Source: Clostridiales bacterium
Lineage (GTDB): Bacteria; Bacillota; Clostridia; Oscillospirales; Oscillospiraceae
DNA length: 11,025 nt
Assembly (NCBI GenBank): GCA_902363045.1
Contig: CABIYX010000022.1
Span: forward strand, 1-11,025
Direction: 5' to 3'
Shown: positions 5,089 to 11,025 of the stretch, in pieces
Layout: the number at the start of each line of letters is the position of its first letter
How positions within the stretch are numbered: the stretch's first letter is position 1
The notes under the pieces: model-generated
Seen by the model: the letters and a program-made list of their open reading frames with translations, nothing else
The model's database searches: none
What the model was told of the DNA's origin: nothing
Program-made: the position numbers and the translations under genes

Positions 5089-5273
5089 AAACCGCACTTC
5101 ACAAGTACGATAATCAATCCTCTTGAAGTACGAAAACCGGACGGTATATAGAAATACAGAGATTAAAACGATTTTATTTATATCTTATCCATTCCCATCC
5201 TATCCGAGATATTTTCTGCGGGATTTTCCTGCGGAAAAATCCCGGAAAGGAACGGAATGGGGAAAGGAGTTTC
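5089..5273. promoter_or_regulatory. AT-rich leader upstream of the relaxase gene
   Basis: A candidate promoter is TTGAAG (5123-5128), a 16-bp spacer, then TATATA (5145-5150). A hairpin, CGGGATTTT (5219-5227) with AAAATCCCG (5236-5244), lies 30 bp before the relaxase start and could act on its translation. No pMV158-type nick motif is present here, although this is where oriT normally lies in MobV plasmids. Confidence 0.4.
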
Positions 5274-6215
5274 ATGGCACAACACGCTATTTTGCGATTT
5301 GAAAAGCACAAGGGCAATCCGGCAAGACCGCTGGAAGCCCATCACGAACGGCAAAAGGAACAGTACGCCAGCAATCCCGACATTGACACCAGCCGGAGCA
5401 AGTACAACTTCCATATCGTTAAGCCAGAGGGCAGGTACTACCACTTCATTCAGAGCCGCATTGAACAGGCTGGCTGCCGCACCCGCAGGGACAGCACCCG
5501 GTTTGTGGATACGCTGATTACTGCCAGCCCGGATTTTTTTAAGAAGAAGTCCCCAAAGGAGATACAGGAATTTTTTCAGAGGGCGACTGATTTCTTAATC
5601 AGGCGGGTAGGGAAAGAAAATATCGTGTCGGCGGTGGTACACATGGACGAGAAAACGCCCCACCTGCATTTGGTCTTTGTCCCGCTGACAGCTGACAACC
5701 GCTTGTGTGCAAAGGAGATTATTGGGAACAGAGCTAACCTCACAAAATGGCAGGACGATTTTCACGCCTATATGGTGGAGAAATATCCCGACTTGGAGCG
5801 TGGAGAAAGCGCCAGCAAGACAGGCAGGAAGCATATCCCCACCCGGCTGTTCAAGCAGGCGGTCAATCTCTCCAAACAGGCAAGAGCCATTGAAGCCACG
5901 CTGGACGGTATTACCCCGTTCAATGCCGGAAAGAAGAAAGAGGAAGCCCTCTCCCTGCTGAAAAAGTGGTTTCCGCAGATGGAGAATTTCTCCGGGCAGC
6001 TCAAAAAGTACAAGGTCACAATAAACGACCTTTTAGCAGAAAATGAACAGTTGGAAGCCAGAGCCAAAGCCAGTGAAAAAGGCAAGATGAAAGATACGAT
6101 GGAACGGGCAAAGCTGGAAAGCGAGCTGAAAGACATTCAGCGGCTGGTAGACCGTATCCCGCCGGAGGTGCTGGCAGAACTGAAACGACAGCAACGACAC
6201 ACAAGGGAACGGTGA
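5274..6215 (+). CDS. MobV-family relaxase (plasmid recombination/mobilization protein, Mob_Pre)
   Basis: This DNA relaxase nicks oriT, stays bound to the 5' end and pilots the strand to a conjugation channel supplied by a helper. Family motifs are clear: AHHERQKEQYASNPDID (residues 22-38), whose His23 aligns with the catalytic His22 of MobM; SRSKYNFHIV (40-49); DTLITASPDFF (79-89); and the metal-binding motif VVHMDEKTPHLHL with His123, His130 and His132. After about residue 235 the chain becomes a charged coiled coil (LLAENEQLEARAKASEKGK...). At 313 aa it is shorter than many MobV proteins, the loss being in the C-terminal part. ATG 5274 has AAGGAG four bases upstream. Its matching site is the pMV158-like oriT at 1483-1536. 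Confidence 0.92.
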   Translation: MAQHAILRFEKHKGNPARPLEAHHERQKEQYASNPDIDTSRSKYNFHIVKPEGRYYHFIQSRIEQAGCRTRRDSTRFVDTLITASPDFFKKKSPKEIQEFFQRATDFLIRRVGKENIVSAVVHMDEKTPHLHLVFVPLTADNRLCAKEIIGNRANLTKWQDDFHAYMVEKYPDLERGESASKTGRKHIPTRLFKQAVNLSKQARAIEATLDGITPFNAGKKKEEALSLLKKWFPQMENFSGQLKKYKVTINDLLAENEQLEARAKASEKGKMKDTMERAKLESELKDIQRLVDRIPPEVLAELKRQQRHTRER

Positions 6216-6285
6216 TTGATGACAGAAAACATTTCACGCCGCAGCATGGCGGCACTGCACTTTGAAAATTAAATACGGAGGTACT

Positions 6286-6477
6286 ATGGAGCATATCAGA
6301 TACAAGAAAGAAACTGAAGTCGTGACTTTTCAGGGAAAGGAAATCACGCTGGAAAATCTCTCTCCGGTGTTCACGCCGGAGCAGGAAGCGGCAAAACGCC
6401 GGGAGCTGGAACAGCAGCTTTATGAGGTGTTCCGCAAGTATGCCGACAAACGGCAGAGTGAGGAAGCCGGGGCATAA
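6286..6477 (+). CDS. Small hypothetical protein, 63 aa
   Basis: ATG 6286 follows CGGAGG at 6276-6281; an upstream in-frame ATG at 6262 lacks such a site. The N-terminal third is probably beta (YKKETEVVTFQGKEITL), and the rest is a charged helix (TPEQEAAKRRELEQQLYEVFRKYADKRQ). There is no membrane segment. The family is not recognised. Its position between relaxase and recombinase is where Tn4451-type elements keep small genes such as tnpW, and an accessory or directionality role in excision is possible but unsupported by similarity. A 17-codon frame (6219-6272) starts 4 bp after the relaxase stop and could be a leader peptide. Confidence 0.7.
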   Translation: MEHIRYKKETEVVTFQGKEITLENLSPVFTPEQEAAKRRELEQQLYEVFRKYADKRQSEEAGA

Positions 6478-6495
6478 GGTTTTCCGAAGCCATCG

Positions 6496-6542
6496 TTGAT
6501 TTGCGGGGCTGCTGGCGGTATAATAAAGCTGTCAGCAGCTCC
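6496..6542 (+). promoter_or_regulatory. Strong sigma-A-type promoter of the recombinase gene within an inverted repeat
   Basis: TTGATT (6496-6501), a 17-bp spacer and a perfect TATAAT (6519-6524) precede the recombinase by about 50 bp. The TATAAT sits in the 14-base centre of an inverted repeat, GGGGCTGCTGGC (6505-6516) with GTCAGCAGCTCC (6531-6542), pairing over 12 positions with two G-T pairs. A protein binding this dyad would cover the -10 and start site, so the recombinase could be repressed or autoregulated. Confidence 0.7.
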
Positions 6543-6571
6543 GTTTCTTTTTTAAGAAAAGGAGCGACAAT

Positions 6572-8083
6572 ATGAATAATCGAATAGACGCAATCTATGC
6601 AAGACAATCGGTGGACAAAAAGGACAGCATTTCCATTGAAAGCCAGATTGAATTTTGCAAATACGAGTTGAAAGGCGGTAACTGCAAGGAATACACAGAC
6701 AAGGGGTACAGCGGCAAGAACACAGACCGTCCGAAGTTTCAAGAACTGGTGCGGGACATCAAGCGGGGCTTGATTGCAAAGGTCGTGGTTTACAAGCTCG
6801 ACCGTATCAGCCGTTCCATTCTGGACTTTGCCAATATGATGGAGCTGTTCCAACAGTACAATGTAGAGTTTGTGTCCTCTACGGAAAAGTTTGATACCTC
6901 CACCCCGATGGGGCGGGCGATGCTGAATATCTGTATCGTGTTCGCCCAGCTTGAACGGGAAACGATACAGAAGCGGGTGACGGACGCTTATTATTCCCGC
7001 AGCCAGCGAGGCTTCAAGATGGGTGGGAAAGCCCCTTACGGCTTCCATACAGAGCCGATTAAGATGGACGGTATCAACACAAAGAAGCTGGTGGTAAACC
7101 CGGAGGAAGCGGCAAATATCCGGCTGATGTTTGAGATGTACGCCCAGCCCACAACCTCCTACGGGGACATTACCCGGTACTTTGCCGAACAGGGAATTTT
7201 ATTCAACGGCAAGGAACTAATACGCCCCACGCTGGCGCAGATGTTACGCAATCCTGTCTATGTGCAGGCAGACCTTGATGTGTACGAATTTTTCAAAAGT
7301 CAAGGGACAATCATTGTCAATGACGCTGCCGATTTTACCGGCATGAATGGCTGCTATCTGTATCAAGGGCGGGATGTGAAGCCCAGCAAAAAGAACGACT
7401 TGAAAGACCAAATGCTGGTGCTGGCTCCCCATGAGGGCATTGTCCCCTCCGACATCTGGCTGACCTGCCGCAAGAAGCTGATGAACAACATGAAAATCCA
7501 GTCTGCCCGGAAAGCCACCCATACATGGCTGGCGGGAAAAATCAAGTGCGGAAACTGCGGGTATGCCCTTATGAGCATTAACAATCCTGTGGGAAAGCAA
7601 TATCTCCGCTGCACAAAGCGGCTGGACAATAAAAGCTGTGCCGGGTGCGGGAAAATCATCACTTCGGAGCTGGAAGCGGTTGTTTATCAGCAGATGGTGA
7701 AGAAGCTGGCAAGCTACAAAACGCTGACGGGCAGAAAAAAAGCGGCAAAGGCAAACCCGAAAATCGCCGCCCTGCAAGTGGAACTTCTCCATGTGGACAG
7801 CGAGATTGAAAAGCTGGTGGACAGTCTGACGGGTGCAAACAATGTTCTGCTCTCCTATGTGAATGTGAAGATAGCGGAACTGGACGGACGCAAGCAGGAA
7901 CTTCTGGCGAGGATAGCGGAGTTGACGGTGGAAGCCATCAGCCCGGAACAGGTCAGCCAGATTTCCGGCTACCTCGACACATGGGACAATGTATCCTTTG
8001 ATGACAAGCGGCGTGTGGTGGATTTGATGATTACCACCGTTGCCGCTACAAGTGACAGCTTGAACATCACATGGAAAATCTGA
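6572..8083 (+). CDS. Large serine recombinase (site-specific integrase/excisionase)
   Basis: The 503-aa enzyme cuts and rejoins att sites to integrate and excise the element. The N-terminal resolvase domain (1-150) has YARQSVDKKDS with catalytic Ser13, VVYKLDRISRS (73-82) and MGRAMLNICIVFAQLERE (113-130). A recombinase domain follows (about 150-270: GGKAPYGF, LVVNPEEAANIRLMFEMY, PTLAQMLRNPVYV). A zinc ribbon uses Cys326, Cys329, Cys347 and Cys356/359. A coiled-coil segment lies around 395-455. Length is typical for the group. ATG 6572 has AGGAG seven bases upstream (6560-6564). It has its own strong promoter and lies 60 bp from attR, the usual position for such integrases. Confidence 0.95.
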   Translation: MNNRIDAIYARQSVDKKDSISIESQIEFCKYELKGGNCKEYTDKGYSGKNTDRPKFQELVRDIKRGLIAKVVVYKLDRISRSILDFANMMELFQQYNVEFVSSTEKFDTSTPMGRAMLNICIVFAQLERETIQKRVTDAYYSRSQRGFKMGGKAPYGFHTEPIKMDGINTKKLVVNPEEAANIRLMFEMYAQPTTSYGDITRYFAEQGILFNGKELIRPTLAQMLRNPVYVQADLDVYEFFKSQGTIIVNDAADFTGMNGCYLYQGRDVKPSKKNDLKDQMLVLAPHEGIVPSDIWLTCRKKLMNNMKIQSARKATHTWLAGKIKCGNCGYALMSINNPVGKQYLRCTKRLDNKSCAGCGKIITSELEAVVYQQMVKKLASYKTLTGRKKAAKANPKIAALQVELLHVDSEIEKLVDSLTGANNVLLSYVNVKIAELDGRKQELLARIAELTVEAISPEQVSQISGYLDTWDNVSFDDKRRVVDLMITTVAATSDSLNITWKI

Positions 8084-8105
8084 CGGGCGGCACACCTCCC
8101 GTCAG
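8080..8105. terminator. Hairpin after the recombinase gene
   Basis: CTGACGGG (8080-8087) pairs with CCCGTCAG (8098-8105), forming an 8-bp GC-rich stem that starts at the recombinase stop codon. A clear T-tract is missing, so termination may be weak. It sits between the recombinase and the truncated STAND frame that reads in from the other side. Confidence 0.45.
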
Positions 8106-8109
8106 ACCG

Positions 8110-10308
8110 TTACCCTGTGTAGTCCCTTGTAAACTGTACTTTGGTGTAGTAAAAATATAAGTTCTGATATATGATGTGGAGAAAATCTTCATATTGATAG
8201 ATTTCATAATCTGAGTTTTCAATCTCGGCAACGAGATCAGCAGCTTGATCCATACAGTTGGAGAGTATCAATCCGATAAGCCAGTTACTTTTGATGATGA
8301 GCAACTCGTAGGGATTGATGTTCATAAGCGCAGCATCAGCAAGCTTACTGAGTACAGACGGAGAGACATTCCTATCCAATATTTCGATTACAGCGCTGTT
8401 ATTGAGTAGGACGGTTTCCGGAATCTGTTTGGGCGACAGCTCCTTGGCTTTCTGGATTGCCTTACGTGCGTTTTTTAGTTGGCCAGCATAGCTGTATCCC
8501 ATGCTCATGGAGATATTGACCTCTGCTTGCATATTGACCATCTTGTATTTTTTGAAAATATTAAGGGCCTGCCTATAAATATCCAATGCTTCAGCAGGCG
8601 TTTTGGAGAATTCTGCATAGTTGTGGAGGAGGAAGCCGTATTCTGGATAGCTCTGATAATCTGGACAAGCCAGAAGTTCTTCGGCATAGGTTTTAGGCTT
8701 GTTGCTGTCGCAGGAGCGCATCATGATACGTAGGCGACATAAACAAAGAGATAACCTGAGCCTACTGCCTTTTTCCGTTTTGGCAATCAGAGCGTTCAAT
8801 TTATCCCAATTCTCCTGGGTGCTACGTAGGGCATAAATGGCTCCCTGTAGTCCAGTCAAGTATTGACTAGGCTTAATTGCACGAATTAGATCTAAGTTTT
8901 CTTGGGCCTCCTTGGGATATTGTAGCCGGATGCACAGTTCAGTTAAAAAGCGGGCAACAGGATATAAAATATGAGGATCAGTTCCGCTGCTCTTAAGTAT
9001 ATGGTGCTTATATTCTTCGATTTTTTGAATAATATCTTTGGGATACTTAGCTGCCAATATTAAGTCCCAGAGTTTTGGGAGAAGATCAATCAGTCTTTCA
9101 TCGTGAAATTCTGCATAAAGCGTAAACAGATGGTTGATATAATCCTCCTGGTTTCCTGTCCCCTGCTCTGATATTTCCTGATAATGACTTTCCAAAGCTC
9201 TAAATGCAAGAAAGCGAGTCGGTTCTACGGACATATGGGACAGAGCCGCAATCAATGTATCATGCTTGATACTGTAGGCATCACCTCGCTTTTTGATAAT
9301 CCTTTCGGATTCTAGTTTGTCCAGCAAAGCTGCGGCTTTACTTATACTAAATGAGATTTTTCCGCTACTTTGGTCCGCCTTTGTGAGAATAGAATTCAAT
9401 GTGGATTCAGACATAGGGATCTCATTTAGGTACAAAATATAAACGATATACTTTTCATCTTTGCTGAGGGATGCGAGTTTGGTTTGTATATAATCGCCAT
9501 CATTATCCAGATTTTTAGGAACCACCATAATGGTTAGAAGATTTCCATGTGCTTTCTCATATTGGGCTTCTATACGCTTTCTTTGCTGCGGATTCTGCAT
9601 TTCTTGTGGAGCCAAATTGAATGCAAGATCAAAATCAAGCTTTTTGATTACATAGACGCTGGGATCAGCCACACATCGCCATTCATTACAGAAGATATAA
9701 AATTGGTCATCGTACTCTTCTTCTGGTGTTGTGTATTCTAGCAACCAAATCAAATCAGGGATATTCTTGGAAATACTTTGAAACAATTCTGCTGACTGAG
9801 TATCAATATTTTGAACATTTTGGACATTCACAATGAATGGTCCCTTTTTTAGTACGGATAAAATATATTGCTTTTTATTTGAGACGCCTGGCTCCTCAAT
9901 CGGTTCATAAATGTGAGTCTCAGAACTTATATTGAAGTGACCTTTTATTGCCCCCCATGCAAAGCGGAGCCAGTTAAGGAAATTTCTACGTCCACGCTGG
10001 CCAGCTGTTTTTATATGAAAGTCTCTTCTCTCTTTAGCTAAATCATTTAATTGTCGGTAGAGAGCATCAAAATAGCTCAAATTTTCTATGGTGTTTACAG
10101 AACTTTTGCCCATCGGAACAGTGACAGATTTATAATCAACCAATTCATCACGCAAGAGTTTTTCCGCAAGGCCAGTCTTACCAACACCTGTTGTCCCCAC
10201 AAGCATAATGATTTGACGCTGACCCCTGTGCGAGTTAATCTGATCAGGTATTTTTTTGCGTTCATCCGACCTGTCGTAGAATTTTTCAAATTGATTATTG
10301 TTTCTCAT
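8110..10308 (-). CDS. STAND-like P-loop NTPase with helical/TPR-like repeats, C-terminus replaced by element insertion
   Basis: The present frame is 732 aa. Residues 1-723 are native, and the last nine (VQFTRDYTG) come from the element's attR arm in place of 70 native residues now at 1142-1355. There is no N-terminal effector domain: the Walker A motif GTTGVGKT (38-45) follows a short leader. The strand that should carry Walker B reads FIVNVQNVQNID (158-169), with Asn where an acidic residue is usual. A winged-helix-like segment is likely near 280-360 (LASLSKDEKYIVYILYLNEI). The remainder is helical repeats, for example LDIYRQALNIFKKYKMVNMQAEVNI near residue 575. Such proteins act as signal-sensing switches, often in regulation or defence; the role here is unknown. 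ATG 10308 has AGGAAAGGG upstream. The gene converges on the ATP-grasp gene. Confidence 0.75.
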   Translation of the reverse strand: MRNNNQFEKFYDRSDERKKIPDQINSHRGQRQIIMLVGTTGVGKTGLAEKLLRDELVDYKSVTVPMGKSSVNTIENLSYFDALYRQLNDLAKERRDFHIKTAGQRGRRNFLNWLRFAWGAIKGHFNISSETHIYEPIEEPGVSNKKQYILSVLKKGPFIVNVQNVQNIDTQSAELFQSISKNIPDLIWLLEYTTPEEEYDDQFYIFCNEWRCVADPSVYVIKKLDFDLAFNLAPQEMQNPQQRKRIEAQYEKAHGNLLTIMVVPKNLDNDGDYIQTKLASLSKDEKYIVYILYLNEIPMSESTLNSILTKADQSSGKISFSISKAAALLDKLESERIIKKRGDAYSIKHDTLIAALSHMSVEPTRFLAFRALESHYQEISEQGTGNQEDYINHLFTLYAEFHDERLIDLLPKLWDLILAAKYPKDIIQKIEEYKHHILKSSGTDPHILYPVARFLTELCIRLQYPKEAQENLDLIRAIKPSQYLTGLQGAIYALRSTQENWDKLNALIAKTEKGSRLRLSLCLCRLRIMMRSCDSNKPKTYAEELLACPDYQSYPEYGFLLHNYAEFSKTPAEALDIYRQALNIFKKYKMVNMQAEVNISMSMGYSYAGQLKNARKAIQKAKELSPKQIPETVLLNNSAVIEILDRNVSPSVLSKLADAALMNINPYELLIIKSNWLIGLILSNCMDQAADLVAEIENSDYEIYQYEDFLHIIYQNLYFYYTKVQFTRDYTG
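8119..8157. other. attR: right junction of the integrated element
   Basis: The element arm reads CCTTGTAAACTGTACT up to 8140, then the proposed TT core at 8141-8142, then host GGTGTAG. Host arms CTCAACC (left) and GGTGTAG (right) form a short imperfect palindrome around TT, as in attB sites of large serine recombinases. An alternative three-base overlap, CTT, is possible by alignment, but it destroys the arm symmetry and puts a stop into the restored host frame. Confidence 0.75.
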
Positions 10309-10332
10309 GAATTGTTCCCTTTCCTTTGGGCG

Positions 10333-10486
10333 GATAATTACAGATTATCGTGTGTTTTGGAGCAAAAAGAAAACGGGCTGCCAGTGATGACTGGCTGCAT
10401 CTGTCAAGTAAAAGTAGACACAAAAAAGCGCAGCTAACAGAAGCCCAGTTCGGTCCTGTACTGAACTGGGCTTCTATAGCCCAAAG
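10333..10486 (-). repeat. Right arm of the perfect 154-bp inverted repeat
   Basis: This is the exact reverse complement of 1-154. It starts 24 bp upstream of the STAND start codon, as the left arm ends 32 bp upstream of the ATP-grasp start codon. Both genes therefore read inward from the same upstream sequence. A possible -10 is TGTAAT (145-150 in left-arm coordinates), with a weak TTGCTC at -35. The GATAAT/ATTATC dyad (10333-10349) sits on the inner edge. Confidence 0.95.
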
Positions 10487-11025
10487 CAGCAGCCAGACGG
10501 CGGTTATTGAAGAAGTCGACGTAGGAGTCCAACAGAGCTGGAACATCTTTTGCGTGGGCCAGATCGAAGTCGAGGAACAATTCTTCTTTGATCCATCCGT
10601 TCAAAGCTTCTATGATCGGGTTATCTGTTGGAGTTCCTACTCGCGACATGGAGCGAAGTATGTTATAATCCTTGTGGGCCTGGCAAAAAGCCCGTGAAGA
10701 GTAGACAGCTCCCTGGTCGGTGTGGAAGACTACCTGGGACGTCTGCTCTTCTCTTTTGTCCATAAGCTGTTTGAGCACATCGAGACAATGATAGTAAGGT
10801 TTGTTGCTTCCTTTCGTCGATGTTACGCTATGAGCCAGGATCTCATTATTGAAGGTATCCAACAGAATGGTCCATTCCCACTCCACACCGTTTACCCGAA
10901 ATTCGGTCATATCAGACACAACGATCTGCAAAGGCGCCGCTGTATTCCAGCGGCCTCGAACTTCGTTAGGAAACTGAACGCTTTCCTCTCCGGGCGGCTT
11001 ATACCTGTATTTTCTGGCTTTAGAG
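10402..11025 (-). mobile_element. IS3-family insertion sequence, right copy (runs off the window)
   Basis: The element's tip is placed at 10402, where TGTCAAGTAAAAGTAGACA begins. The transposase stop lies 32 bp further in. The element's start lies beyond 11025. Its orientation is opposite to the left copy, so the 10.3-kb interval is bracketed by inverted IS ends. The exact tip is inferred from IS3-type end sequence. Confidence 0.75.
10434..11024 (-). CDS. IS3-family transposase OrfB (DDE integrase core), 5' end outside the window
   Basis: At least 196 codons are open from the window edge to the stop at 10436-10434. The fragment carries the rve-type catalytic core. First Asp: VVSDMTEF (residue 38 of the visible part). 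Second Asp: VVFHTDQGAVYSS (103). Glu: DNPIIEALNGWIKEEL (139), giving the D-35-E spacing typical of IS3. The C-terminal segment FFNNRRLAAALGYRSPVQYR is also typical of OrfB. The catalytic triad is intact, so the visible part looks functional. A full protein would need about 80-100 more residues and usually an overlapping OrfA, both outside the window. Confidence 0.92.
   Translation of the reverse strand, partial: SKARKYRYKPPGEESVQFPNEVRGRWNTAAPLQIVVSDMTEFRVNGVEWEWTILLDTFNNEILAHSVTSTKGSNKPYYHCLDVLKQLMDKREEQTSQVVFHTDQGAVYSSRAFCQAHKDYNILRSMSRVGTPTDNPIIEALNGWIKEELFLDFDLAHAKDVPALLDSYVDFFNNRRLAAALGYRSPVQYRTELGFC

Larger units (their letters stand above)
1356..8142. mobile_element. Integrative and mobilizable element (about 6.8 kb), serine recombinase/MobV type
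   Basis: The boundaries come from three agreeing observations: the interrupted STAND frame is restored by deleting this segment; the two ends are inverted repeats of each other (AGTTTACAAGG near 1363-1372 and its complement near 8127-8136); and a large serine recombinase ends 60 bp from the right end. The content is oriT, MobV relaxase, RepA_N domain, cysteine-rich VLP protein, XRE regulator, a small membrane protein and two cargo genes. No type IV secretion genes are present, so it should be mobilizable, not self-transmissible. The module set recalls the Tn4451 family, where a large serine recombinase (TnpX) is paired with a Mob/Pre relaxase (TnpZ), but gene order and cargo differ. Confidence 0.88.

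Noticed and set aside
7244..8095. Long minus-strand frame (283 codons) opposite the recombinase
   Set aside because: It is antisense to a clearly conserved serine recombinase and has no recognisable domain.
1355..8141. CTT as the three-base att overlap
   Set aside because: It fits the alignment, but loses the symmetry of both attP and attB arms and puts a stop codon into the restored STAND frame. TT fits all three tests.
1..11025. CRISPR array, tRNA or rRNA genes
   Set aside because: No regularly spaced repeats and no tRNA or rRNA signatures were seen on either strand.

Overview
The window looks like accessory DNA from a low-to-mid-GC Clostridia genome, most likely a gut Oscillospiraceae or Lachnospiraceae member. 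The basis is gene style (MobV relaxase, RepA_N, cysteine-rich VLP protein, large serine recombinase), AGGAGG-type ribosome binding sites and moderate GC. The species cannot be named from sequence alone.

Layout. (1) The two edges are inverted. Bases 1-154 and 10333-10486 are a perfect 154-bp inverted repeat, each holding the distal end of an IS3-family insertion sequence. The right copy also shows most of the DDE transposase, which runs off the window. (2) Between them lie two convergent host-side genes: a D-Ala-D-Ala-ligase-like ATP-grasp enzyme (187-1170, +) and a STAND-type P-loop NTPase with a helical/TPR-like C-terminal half (8110-10308, -). (3) The STAND gene is split by a 6.8-kb integrative and mobilizable element (about 1356-8142). 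Its missing C-terminal 70 codons lie on the other side of the element, at 1142-1355 (-), overlapping the 3' end of the ATP-grasp gene. Joining the two host flanks at a shared TT restores one continuous frame of 793 codons. Joining the two element ends gives a symmetric attP-like site, as expected for a large serine recombinase.

Element interior, left to right: terminal hairpin; pMV158-like oriT with nick motif TAGTGTG/TTATAC; two low-GC cargo genes on the minus strand (128 aa and about 110 aa, possibly immunity-type), each bounded by the same junction sequences including a second copy of the regulator's 3' end; XRE-family regulator; a 56-aa membrane protein; then on the plus strand a cysteine-rich VLP protein, a RepA_N replication-initiator domain, a MobV relaxase, a 63-aa protein and the serine recombinase at the right end. 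The recombinase would excise and insert the element. RepA_N may maintain the circle. MobV nicks oriT and would use a helper element's transfer machinery, since no conjugation channel genes are present.

Most interesting points: reconstruction of att sites inside a STAND NTPase gene; an identical inverted upstream region in front of both host genes; oriT 3.7 kb from its relaxase; the cassette-like cargo junctions; and a long palindrome present twice in the element.
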